Shown here: piece by piece, positions 34,144-44,870 of the stretch | Layout: each line of letters starts with the position of its first letter | Numbering within the stretch: position 1 is the stretch's first letter | Assembly: GCA_032622095.1 (NCBI GenBank) | Contig: CP136061.1 | Location: 25,298,991-25,362,990 of the forward strand | Length of the DNA stretch: 64,000 nt | Source of the DNA: Siphonodentalium dalli | Taxonomy: Eukaryota > Mollusca > Scaphopoda > Gadilida > Siphonodentaliidae | Direction: 5' to 3' | Made by a program: the position numbers and the translations under genes | Notes under the pieces: model-generated | The model's input: the letters and a program-made list of their open reading frames with translations, nothing else | Database searches by the model: none | What the model was told of the DNA's origin: nothing

Positions 34144-34924
34144 TGTTGTCCAGCTTGTTCTTGCCTAGTTACCAGTGATGACAGTGATAACTGGATAAAT
34201 GTATCACCAACTGAGTATCTGTAAAAATCAAAAAATTGAGTACATATATTTCAAAATGTTTCAAAATTTCAGTCATGAGAAATATTTCAATTGGTTGGCT
34301 TTCAATTTTACAAGCGACACCTATCTGTTTTGTGTACCAATATTTATCAGTGTTTTTTAAGTGGCTTATTAGGATTGTATGTTTTAAAACTTCTTTAGAA
34401 CAGTGTTTATAAATTTGACAATGTCAGCAGACTGAGCATAACGCCTTTCTACAGGAACATTGTTTTTTGTAAATGTTTATTTTTGCAGTCGTTGAATATA
34501 CATGTATCTTATCGTTTAAAATTCTATATACATGTAACTAATTTAAATAAGCAAAAAAATAGCGGAATATAAAAATTTCAATTACTGTGCGTACCAAGAC
34601 GTGTGCTTTGGAGAGAGGCACACAGTGCCACATACATTTCGAAGGTTAACAATTTAATATTACCATTTTTCCCCAATATCCCGTGACCCGTCCGACCTTT
34701 GAACAAAATGTTCCATGTAGCACTCAATGTTATATAACAGGAGTTTCCCTGACGCACTCAGGACGCTATCTAGGATTCCAGAAGGTACCAGGCCACCCAT
34801 TGCTGAAGCATTTCCCTGGGAGCAGTGGGTGGGCGGGGAGTGGGAATTTCCCAATCAACCAGAAAAGAGCATCACGGTTGCTATACGACATTTTAGGGTG
34901 CTCAGTGCTGATGGCTTCTGACAG

Positions 34925-37745
34925 CATTGAAAGTGTGAATGACACTGTAGGCTCAACTTGGAAAGGGAATAATTTAATGTATTACACTCAGTGGAGCGAT
35001 TAGGAATGCAGAAAGTTGAAATGTCTAAGTAATACCAGATTATCAACATGAAGAGATATCTATTATATATTTTGGGAAGTCTGTGTGTTCGCGATGGACT
35101 CGAAAACGGTCGAGCTGATTTCGATGAAACTTGGTATGTGAGGGTACTTTCGGCCGGGGAGTGGCATATGCCTATTAATTTGCCCATGTGACGTGACCTT
35201 GACATCGGGTCATTTCAAGGTCAAACGCCCGAGTATCACGGGATTTCGATGAAAATTAGTGTCTAGGGATACTTTCGTATGGGGAGTGTTATAAGCCTAT
35301 TCACTTGCCCGTGCGACGTACTTTGACCTTGAAATCGGGTCAATTCAAGGTCAAATCGCGAATATTTATGGGATTTCGACGAAATTTGATACATAGGGTT
35401 ACTTTTGTCCACTGAGTGTTTTGGACCTGACCTTGACCTTCAAAATGATCAATTCAAGGTCAAATAGGGTAAAACCGGATGGATTTCGACGGGTACTTTT
35501 GTCGGGTACTTTTGTCCAGGCAGTGTTTTGGACGGGTCAAATCGTGACCCCACCTGACCTTCAAAATGGACAATTCAAGGTCAAATCGCGCAATTCGCCG
35601 AAAAGCAGAGGGAAACAGCCCGGACGAAGTCGGGTCCACCTGCTAGTATAATATATATAAAAGTAAAATCCAAGATGGTTGCTGGCATCTAAGTTTTCCA
35701 ATAAAATTCAAAAACATTTGATAGCTTCCATCTAGTAAGATCAATATCAAGATTAATATGAGTCTGGAGATGATCGGATGAGGGAAGTGTACTGTAGGGT
35801 GTGCCAAAGGATTTAGTCATGCAAAGAGTAAAATCCAAGATGGCTGACAGTAGACACATTTCAATGCCAAATGACCCTAAAATGACTTGTTTCCTATCTA
35901 CGTCCCAATGTCAACAGCCATGCCAATTCCATGATGATCCGACTAAAGGTGCTAATACGGCCTGTAGCCCATGCCAAAGGATTTAGTCATGTTAAGAGTA
36001 AAATCCAAGATGGCTGCTGGCGGCCAAGATGACTCGTTCCCATCTACATGTCATTGTTAAAGGTACGACATGTAGCCTGTGTGAAAGGATTTAGTCATGC
36101 AAAGAGTAAAATCCAAGATGCCGGCCAGGGCCATGTTTTCTGGCCGAACGACCCCAAAATTATTCGTTCTTACCGGTATGTATAGGTCAATAGTAACATC
36201 CATGAGAAATTTGTTGATGATCAGACGAACGGTACGACCTGTAGCCTGTGCCAAAGGATTTAGTCATACAAAGAGTAAAATCCAAGATGGCTGCTGGCGG
36301 CCATGTTTTTTGGCCGAATGACGCCAAAATGACAAGTTCCCATCTAAATGTCAATATTAACATCCATAACAAATTTCATGATGATCAGACAAACAGTATG
36401 GCCTGTAGCCTGTACTAATGGATTCAATTTTGAGATCCAAGATGGCCACTGACAGCCATGTTTTTGTGCCGATTGACCCCAAAATGACTCGTTCCCATCC
36501 ACATGTCAATATCAACATCAATTACAAATTTAATGACGATCTAACTAAAGGTCATGCCCTTGCTAAAGGATTTAGTCATGCAAAGAGTAAAAAGCAAGAT
36601 GGCTGCTGGCGGCCATTTTTTTGGATGAACGACCCCAAAATGACTCATTCCCATCTAAATGTCAATATTAACATCCATAACAAATGTCATGACGATCAGA
36701 CAAACAGTATGGCCTGCAGCCCGTTATATGGATTAAATTTTGTAATCCAAGATGGCGGCTGGCAACCATATTTTTTTTCCCATCTACATGTCAATCTCAA
36801 CAATCAAGACAAATTTCATAATGATCCGACCAAAGTTATGACTTGTAGCCGCCCGTGCCAAAGGATTTAGTTATGCAAAGAATAAAATCCAAGATGGCTG
36901 CCAGCGGTCATGTTTTATGGCTGAAGGACCCCAATATGACTCGTTCCAATGTACATGTCAATGTCAACAGCCATGCCAAATTTAATGATGATCCAACCAA
37001 AGATACGTCCTGTAGCCCGTGCCAAAGGATTTAGTCATGCAAAGAGTAAAATACAAGATGGCTGCCAGCGGCCATGTTTTATGGCCGAATGACACCAAAA
37101 TGATTTGTTCCCATCTACATGTCAATATTAAGATCCATGCCAAATTTCAAGATGATCAGACAAACAGTATGACCTAGCTGTAGCCCGTACTAATGGATTG
37201 AATTTTGAAATCCAAGATGGCCACTGGCTGCCATGTTTTTTGGCCGAATAACCCCAAAATGACTCGTTCCCATCTACATGTCAATGTGAACAGCTATGAC
37301 AAATTTAATAATTTTTCAACCAAAGGTAAAGTAAAGTTGTGCTAATGAAAGTGTCACTGTTTTATTGACACTGTACATGTAACTCAACTTGGGAAGGAGT
37401 TAATTTTTGCTGAACAACGAATAGAATGATAGATAAAGAAGGAAAGTAAACTAAAGGTTACCCCAAAAATCCATGTGACATTGATGATATCGTATGAGTG
37501 ATGTGGTCTGTAGTGTGCGCCAACAGTCATACACAGAGTAAATTCCAAGATGGACGCTCGCAGCCATGATTTTCAACAAATTTTGGTCAAAATAGGAGTC
37601 TCCCATATTGAGGTCACCCCTTAGATCCATATGAAGTTTGGTGATCATCAGATGAGGAATGTGGTCTGAAGGGTGTACCGAAGGATTTAGTCATGCAAAG
37701 AGTAGAATCCAAGATGGCTGCTGGCGGCCATGTTTTTCATTGAAA
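34925..37745. repeat. Satellite array, unit about 150-170 bp, interrupted by a Helitron
   Basis: About a dozen units share 'aaggatttagtcatgcaaag', 'taaaatccaagatggctg', 'gaccccaaaatgac' and 'gttcccatctacatgtcaat'. Some units have 'actaatggattgaattttg' in place of 'ccaaaggatttagtcatg', giving a two-variant alternation. The array opens with 'gaaagtgtgaatgacactgta', which also opens the second array at 48440. Long open frames here are periodic artefacts. Confidence 0.8.
35059..35646. mobile_element. Helitron-type non-autonomous element, copy 2
   Basis: Begins TCTATTATATATTTTGGG after A and ends with hairpin cccggacgaagtcggg, then CTAG before T. It has about three internal repeats of the 'gggatttcgatgaaa...aattcaaggtcaaat' module. 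It sits in the leader of the satellite array; the paralogous site at about 48575 lacks it. Confidence 0.78.
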
Positions 37746-38118
37746 ACTATTCAAATAGTTAGGTGGGAAGCCCCGGGAAGGTGAGGGGAGCCACGAGAGG
37801 GGCTATATATGCCTCAGGGACAGGGTGGTGAACACCGGGAAGGGGTGTGGAGCCCCCGCGCTCCAGCAGAACCCTTCAACCAACCATAATTGAAATTGAC
37901 ATTTTTGTTTTATGGCATATATTATTGATCAGTAACTAACAGTAACAGGCTAACAGCATATACAATTACTGGACATACAGTCCCAAAAACAAGGTTTTAT
38001 TGTTGTTTCGCTCTTTGTGATACCATTTTAGAAATTTTATTAATTAAACCCTTATTTTTGGGGACTTTTAATATCATAGTTTATGTCCAGTAACTGTGCT
38101 AACAGTAATATATTATTA
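37746..38118. other. No gene recognised
   Basis: A GC-rich patch (37764-37865, with ccccgggaaggtgagggg and gtggagcccccgcgctcc) ends the satellite block, followed by AT-rich sequence. I see no frame or structure I can name. Confidence 0.35.
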
Positions 38119-38270
38119 GTTATCTGCGGCAACATCTGGGGTACCGTACATGGAGATTTAATACCTGGATGTCGATTTTGAACCCTGAGGCGGAGCTGAG
38201 GGGTTAAATAAGAGACATCCAGGTATTAAATCTCCATGTACCGGTACCCCACGATGTTGCCGGATATAAC
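38119..38270. repeat. Inverted repeat, 55-bp arms
   Basis: Left arm 38119-38173 and right arm 38214-38270 ('tggagatttaatacctggat' / 'atccaggtattaaatctcca') are near-exact reverse complements. The 40-nt loop itself contains 'aaccctgaggcggagctgag', which can pair internally. Confidence 0.8.
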
Positions 38271-38419
38271 AAATTTGTACCCACAACAATCACCATGTCT
38301 CCTTTTCATAGGTTATCCGATTAATTCACACCAATTAAGAATAATTCGGTAGCTGACCTAAGGATCCGGAGTCAGGTGACGTCAAATTTGGTGTGCGAGA
38401 GCTACGTCACGATTGGTGG

Positions 38420-38501
38420 TAGATCATGCATGAATTTCAACTCAAAGCTGACGCCCGTCCAACGGGTGTCAGCTTTGAGTTGAGATTCATGGCATGATCT
38501 A
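38420..38501. repeat. 82-nt near-perfect hairpin
   Basis: Arms TAGATCATGC...CAACTCAAAGCTGAC and GTCAGCTTTGAGTTG...GCATGATCTA pair over about 38 bp with a loop of only a few bases. The size resembles a microRNA precursor, but the tiny loop and the neighbouring fold-backs favour a small inverted-repeat element. Confidence 0.75.
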
Positions 38502-39196
38502 GATTACTGAGTGGAAATGACTGCCAGTTCAAGGGTCATTCATACATGTATACCCCCCGATGTTTCACATGCTCATATACATGTACCCCCGATGTTTGGC
38601 GCACGTTCTCTTACAGTAAGTTATACCCCACTTTCAAGGGTGGCAGGGGACATCCGACATGGTGATTTTTAAACGTGTCGTTGTAACTTGTAGCCAATCA
38701 AACTGCTAGTTACAATACAACCGATTGTGGGGACAAAGATATATATACTATGTGTACCGGTAATAATGGTGTAAATTCGTTTTAATTTTTTAATTTATCG
38801 AAACTAGGCTTACTACTATACTAGGTGTCAGAGTAGATCAAGTATCTACACAACAGACGTACACGGTAGGCTACAGTAGCCGAGTAGGCCTACAGAACAA
38901 TTTGTAATAAATAAACTTCCTTGTAAATGTTACCAAGTCCTTGCCTTCACACCGGTGCCACTAGTTAACTATTAAATTATCACGAAAGTTCAATGATATA
39001 TATATATATATATGTTTTATACAACTAGACCTACTTCATCATAAGTTCATATAAACAACCGTCGCACTGAAATACGGGATGGATTCTGGAATGATGAAAG
39101 TTGGAATTTGAAATTGGTCAACAAAAGTAAAAATAAATGCATTCAACGACGCTCCCAAACTCAACACGGCATCACAATATATCAAATAGTACTCAC

Positions 39197-39322
39197 CAGT
39201 ATTGTCACTAAAATGATTAAATTGACATTTGGAATTAATGCCAGATAACTGCTAGGTTCTGTCGTTTTTTGAACATTCAGAGCAAGATCGTCTTCGCCGC
39301 CATTCTTGGAAAACAAATTCAT
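39197..39322 (-). CDS. Candidate first coding exon of an unidentified gene
   Basis: A minus-strand ATG at 39322 opens 42 codons ending exactly at a strong donor (CTG|GTGAGT). The peptide starts MNLFSKNGGEDD and ends in a hydrophobic run (LIPNVNLIILVTIL), which would suit a small membrane protein. No second exon was found in the repeat-rich DNA downstream. It could be chance; the gene is not recognised. Confidence 0.3.
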
Positions 39323-39510
39323 ATCGTTTCCACGAAAACAAACGAAAATAGCCGATAATAGCCGACTGGCAATGTTAGGATTTTAGCTTTCCAAAGAGCC
39401 TGTGGCATGCCTCAACGGCTGGTGTAGCATGCCACATACCCTATACCACTGGGGCCTTTTAACTAATAGTTTTGTATTACTATATAGTAACATTAATCTG
39501 TATCAGGTGA

Positions 39511-39839
39511 TAGATTAAGTTTCTTGTCCCACAGTCCATAGAAACATTCGGATACATTTTCATACCATTTTTTTATTTTAGGTTTTCGCCTGTATGGATA
39601 TAATTGCATGTCCCACATCGTTTGTCACTACATTTATTCACTAAATTCGATTTCCCACCAGTTGTGAATCTTGCTTTTGTCAGAATCTTTTTCAAGTTTT
39701 TTGGCTGACGTTTGCTCGGTAAAATATCATCTGATTTCATTGCGGCATTCATTGTTTCACTTTTCTGTAGGATGGGAAATAGTTGTTTTGCAACTGTGGC
39801 CATATTAGGATGATGTGGGTTATGTGTGGAAACTAATGG
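39511..39839 (-). mobile_element. Inverted partial copy of the neighbouring Penelope-like element
   Basis: The 329 bp are the reverse complement of 41221-41549 with very few differences. The fragment includes the Cys-rich NLVNKCSDKRCGTCNYI motif and the same TAA after GENLK. Confidence 0.85.
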
Positions 39840-41817
39840 TGAAAATTCCACCCACGGATATAAATGTGAAACAAAATATCTCCAAAATGGAAAACGAGGC
39901 TATAAATTGCTTACAACAGGACACATCCATCATAATTAAAGAAGCGGATAAAGGGGGCGCTATAGTCATTAATATATATATATGAATCAAACATATTATC
40001 GACTTCTTATTGAGGAGTTAATCCAAAATGAAGAATTCTATGAAGAAAACGAAACCAATACTGACGAAAACACGTTTAAAAAAATCAAGAATCTTCTAAC
40101 AACATTCCCCAAATGTACCACGGAAAAAGAAAGGGACTATCTTATAAATTTTGAACATAACAGCAGTAATATATACGGTCTTCCGAAAATACACAAGAGT
40201 AAGCAAATACAAGAAGCAATCAAACTTCAGAATAGCTCTTATATGGAACTGGAAGAACCAACAGATCTCAAATTACGACCCATAATAGCTGGACCTTCGT
40301 GCCCGACTAATCGTTTGAGTAACTTCGTGGACATAATTCTTAAACCTCTCTGTGGAAAAATACCTAGCTTTCTCCGAGATGACATGGACTTCATCCGCAA
40401 GTTACCACGCGAAATAAAAGAAGGGTCTATACTTGTGAGCTGCGATGTGACAAATTTATATTCGTGCATCCCCCATGCACTTGGAAAGGAGGCACTTAAA
40501 TTTTGGATGAAGGAACATAATGATATATTGAACGATCGCTTCAGTGAGGATTTCATTCTGAATGCAGTTGACATAGTTTTAGAAAACAATAACTTCTTCT
40601 TTGACGAGAGATATTTTCTTCAAATTAAAGGCACGGCTATGGGTACAAAGATGGCCCCAACCTACGCAAATTTAGTAATGGGATTTCTCGAACATTAACT
40701 GTATACGAAAGTAAAAGAATCATTCCAGAACAACATCAGTGAACATATTATGTGTACATGGAAAAGGTATCTGGATGATTGTTTCATTATTTGGGAAGAT
40801 TCAACAGAGACCCTCAACCAGTTCCTTTCACTTCTGAACTCACTTCATCCGTCAATCAAATTTACATCAGAATGGAGCCGTGAAAAATTACCATTTCTGG
40901 ATGTGCTTGTTTTGGCTGACAAAAATAAATTACAAACGGACATATTCTACAAACTAACAGACACACACCAATATCTGGATTTCCGTTCGTGCCACCCATC
41001 GCACACTAAGCGTAACATCCCCTATTGTATGGCAAGACGGGTGTGCACAATCGTTAGTCAAGACAAACAACGTGACCATAGACTTTCTGAACTGAAGATG
41101 TTTCTAGAAAAACAACACTATCCGAAAAAACTGATACAGGATGGCATAGAACGCGCAAGGGCCATCCCCATCGCTGATCTACGCGCAAAAATGTCACCAA
41201 AACCAATATCGGATCCAACTCCATTAGTTTCCACACATAACCCACATCATCCTAATATGGCCACAGTTGCAAAACAACTATTTCCCATCCTACAGAAAAG
41301 TAAAACAATGAATGCCGCAATGAAATCAGATGATATTTTACCGAGCAAACGTCAGCCAAAAAACTTGAAAAAGATTCTGACAAAAGCAAGATTCACAACT
41401 GGTGGGAAATCGAATTTAGTGAATAAATGTAGTGACAAACGATGTGGGACATGCAATTATATCCATACAGGCGAAAACCTAAAATAAAAAAATGGTATGA
41501 AAATGTATCCGAATGTTTCTATGGACTGTGGGACAAGAAACTTAATCTATTGTATCGTCTGCCATGGATGTTCAGAAAGTTACGTCGGAGAAACGGGCAA
41601 TACACTGCGAGAAAGAACGAGAATTCACAAGCAGCAAATTAAACAACCAGAATATCGAAAAATTCCGCTCAGTGCACACTTGGATGAATGCGGGGGTAGG
41701 AACTTTTCGATTTTCCCGTTTCAAAAACTACAGTCCGACAGCAAAATACTCAGACAGCAAAGAGAAGACTTTTATATGAAACATTTCAAGTGTAAACTTA
41801 ATGCACTCAGGAAATGA
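39840..41817 (+). mobile_element. Penelope-like retroelement: reverse transcriptase and GIY-YIG endonuclease, broken
   Basis: 5'-truncated Penelope-like element. The RT starts with the family's EADKGGAIVI motif (about 39940), shifts frame in an AT run at about 39970-39982, then continues in one frame. It shows GLPKIHKS, KLRPIIAGPSCPTNRLS, SCDVTNLYSCIPH, GTAMGTKMAPTYANL and the catalytic YLDD (in KRYLDDCFIIW). A TAA at 40696-40698 splits the RT, and another at 41485-41487 precedes the endonuclease. Downstream is a Cys-rich CSDKRCGTCNY motif and then a GIY-YIG domain (LIYCIVCHGCSESYVGETG, with R and H following) to TGA 41815-41817. Not autonomous as it stands. Penelope elements insert through GIY-YIG cleavage. 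Confidence 0.88.
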
Positions 41818-41875
41818 CGTTCTCTCTAAATTGAGTTATCTCCCTTGACGCTATGACGTCATATTCATTATTGTC

Positions 41876-41915
41876 GTCTATTGAAAAGTGGCAATGCCAC
41901 GAAAGGCCTATAGAC
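41876..41915 (+). other. Hairpin downstream of Penelope-like element, hammerhead-like layout
   Basis: An outer helix GTCTAT/ATAGAC encloses an inner helix GTGGC-AAT-GCCAC followed directly by GAAA. Hammerhead ribozymes, known in Penelope-like elements, have a stem II followed by GAAA. The strand before the stem here reads CTATTGAAAA, not the canonical CTGATGA, so a working ribozyme is doubtful. Confidence 0.35.
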
Positions 41916-42005
41916 ATTTTAATTAAATGAATTATTTTCTATAGACATGTCTTATATCAATCTTGGACCATATATATTACTGTGCACATGCTATACTAAA
42001 CTGTG

Positions 42006-42007
<2 letters not shown>

Positions 42008-42057
<50 letters not shown>
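42008..42057. repeat. (TA)n microsatellite
   Basis: About 25 TA units followed by a short GT run. Shorter AT runs lie at 38998-39012 and 46378-46405. Confidence 0.95.
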
Positions 42058-42069
<12 letters not shown>

Positions 42070-42327
42070 TCGCGGAAGCCACATTAGGGTGGATACACAC
42101 ATGCATGTAATCTCTGTAAATATCGTGTATTTGGAGTTTTACATGGATCATACACACCGTGTAATATGTGTCCGCTGACAACCCAATCGTTGCGACTGTG
42201 TTTGACCACAGTGAGTTAAACTCTGAAGAGCCGTTGACTGGGACGAAGTCGTCAGGCCGCTGAAAATAATTATTCGCGCGATAACTCAAATGGTCGACGT
42301 TCTGTTTAAATCATTGTCAGTATTCTA

Positions 42328-44870
42328 TTGAATGAATGAATGAATGCTTTATTGCGAAGACCCAAATTAATGAGTAACATGCAAAACATATATACAATAT
42401 TTTATATACAATATAATTATACATGATGAAAATGAGACCCCTCCCTACAAACGTGTGGTTTGTTCTTCTTTTTTTCCCCTTGTTCCTTATTTTGTTCTTT
42501 GAAAAATCGTGTAATCACATTCTTCCTTATGTTTTCAATGTCATTTTGATTATCAGTTTGAATTATTGACCATGCAATGAGCTAATTCAGCTGCCTTCCA
42601 CAAGGTATATAATTAATTGAAATTAAGAAACTTCTCTAAAGGCAATTGTTAGGAAAATAGAGAGTTGTTTCAAACGAGAGATATTTTCTATTGACAAGAG
42701 TCCATGAAACTTTTCGCGCGAAGGATTTTCCCAGTAATATTTTGGGATATAGCGCTCTCGTAGACATTTATATTTGCCACAGACGAGTACAAAATGATAC
42801 TCGTCTCCGATTGTGTCAGATTTACATGTATCGCACATCTTACTCTCTGTTTTATGCCATCGCGCTTTTTCGATTGGTAATCTATGGTTTGATGTTCTGA
42901 TTTTCACTAATGATGCTGTCAGGTGTTTTGGGAGATATAACAAATATCGGCATATACCAGAATGAGATTTTATATTACTGTACATAATTGCTCTGGATGA
43001 ATCTGAGTTTTTAATATCACTGAATGTTTGTGTCCAGTGTTGTTCGATCATGCTTGATTTACAATTTCGGATTTCAGATTTCGTAAGAGAGGATTGGGTT
43101 TCCCAATTAGATGTTAGTCCTACTTTGCACAGAGATTCCTTCACGATATTCAACCATTTGAATTCAGCCGACTGGCTTGGTTTGTTGTCATATACAAGTC
43201 TCAAAATAAGGTGTATGTTTTTTGCGAGTTCAGATCCATCTGCGGATACCAACTTTGACCAATATGACAACAGTCTGCATTTAATTTCAATTATGAGTGG
43301 GTGCCTACCAAGTTCCCCATATACCATGTAGTTTGGTGTACTAGATTTCATTCCTAATAATATTTTGCAAAATTTCATATGTAATGTTTCAAGTCTCTGG
43401 ATTTTTTCTGTAATCCATATTTCACTACCGTATAGGATTACCGGTGCTACTATGCTATCAAACAGCTTAAGCATCAAATCGGGTGGTAAAGAGAGATGTC
43501 TAACTTTATTTAACAGTCCGTACATGGCACGTGTGGCCAGATTAAATGTGCGCTTTATGGTGCTACAAAATCTGCCAGTATAGAAAAATTCTACACCTAG
43601 GTAAATAAATTCCTTAACGACTTGGAGTTCAACCCCCCTGTATATGAATATTGGTATGCATTTAGGTAATTTTTTACAGAATATCATTATTTTCGTCTTT
43701 TTTGTGTTCACCTGGAGCTTCCACGCATCCGCATAATCTGCGAAAGCCTGTAACGCTCGATGCATTTCATCTTCGCTTTCACTAAGTATAACTGTATCAT
43801 CAGCATAAAACATACAAAACAGTCGTATATATATACCCGCATTGTCCATAAATATATCGTCAAGAAAATCGAGGCTTTTGATAGCACAATCGTTCATGAA
43901 CGACGTTAGATCGTCAATGTAGATGGAAAATAATAACGGTGACATAATTTCACCTTGAAATAATCCTACAAAACTAGGAAAGAAGTCCGTTTTGGTTCCA
44001 TCAGATTTAACACATAATTTGATTTTGCTGTACATGTTTCTTATAAGTCTCAATATTTTCCCATTAATACCGCTTTGAATTAGCTTAAACCATAAGCCTT
44101 CTCGCCATACTAAATCAAAAGCCTTGCGAAAGTCGATAAATGCACAAAACAACTTTCGACCAGACGACAGGTATAAATTTATAATACTATGTAATACAAA
44201 TATATTGTCAATTGTAGAATGGCAACTTCTGAAACCAGTCTGGAATTTACTTATCGTCTCATTGTCATCCGAGTACGAAACTAATCTAGCATTCAAAATA
44301 GTAGTAAAAACTTTTGATAGACAACTAAGTAATGTTATTCCACGATACGAATCCGGACTTCCCGGTTCACCCGATTTTTTGTATATCGGTTTGACCATTC
44401 CAATCGCCCAATCTGTCGGAAATATACCTGAATTTAATATCACATTGAAATATTTAGTATACAATGGCAACAACTGGTCTAAAGACGACTTTATATACTC
44501 GTTAAGAACCATATCGGATCCCGGGGCTTTATTATTCCGAGCTTTAATTATTGCCCTTCGTACCTCTTCATCAGTTATCGAGTCATTGAGGTAAGTCGAG
44601 TTTGATAAATCAATTTCAGAATCAACACGTCTGCTCAAATAATCGTCACTGTGTTCTGAGGCATGTATTTTTTTGAAATGATCATGAAACACATTTGGGG
44701 GCACCTGACATTGTTTGTGACTATCATTTGCGTTGGCCTCTTCCACAACGCAGGGGGCTATGACCCCCAACATACACGGGGAGCTATATTATCCCAGAAG
44801 CTACCGAATTCACCATTGCATATTTCCTCGACGGGGGTGTGCACGCAGCACCCTGAGTCCTGACACCCTG
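42328..44870 (-). mobile_element. LINE (non-LTR retrotransposon), 716-codon RT frame, 5'-truncated
   Basis: The minus-strand frame 44773-42623 is uninterrupted. It encodes a reverse transcriptase with NKAPGSDMVLNEYIK, PIYKKSGEPGSPDSYRGITL, FQTGFR, FIDFRKAFDLV, the catalytic FYADDTV and a GVEFFYTG-type thumb. A GELGRHPL segment and a C-terminal CDTCKSDTIGDEYHFVLVC Cys/His motif follow. No apurinic-type endonuclease precedes it; a short FWDNIAP-like linker trace upstream is in another frame, so the 5' part is lost. The 3' UTR ends with AATAAA (reverse strand, about 42348-42353) and (CATT)n at 42328-42347. It resembles CR1/RTE-like clades by layout, but I would not fix the clade without a tree. 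Confidence 0.85.

Noticed and set aside
34144-34218. Upstream extension of the KDZ first exon to an acceptor at 34218
   Set aside because: That frame meets an in-frame TGA at 34101-34103; the ATG at 34143 in another frame gives a better N-terminus. Kept as an alternative only.
34660-35205. Frames on both strands, considered as a KDZ N-terminal exon
   Set aside because: A donor exists near 34672 (minus strand), but joining it to the exon at 34218 creates a stop, and no KDZ motif is visible.
35421-36870. Several open frames of 60-150 codons
   Set aside because: They follow the satellite unit and Helitron modules and repeat the same peptide words; this is periodic sequence, not coding.
41963-42289. 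Open frames on both strands at the (TA)n tract
   Set aside because: They are created by the dinucleotide repeat (alternating I/Y).
42691-44863. Plus-strand frames opposite the LINE
   Set aside because: They are shadows of the reverse transcriptase frame.
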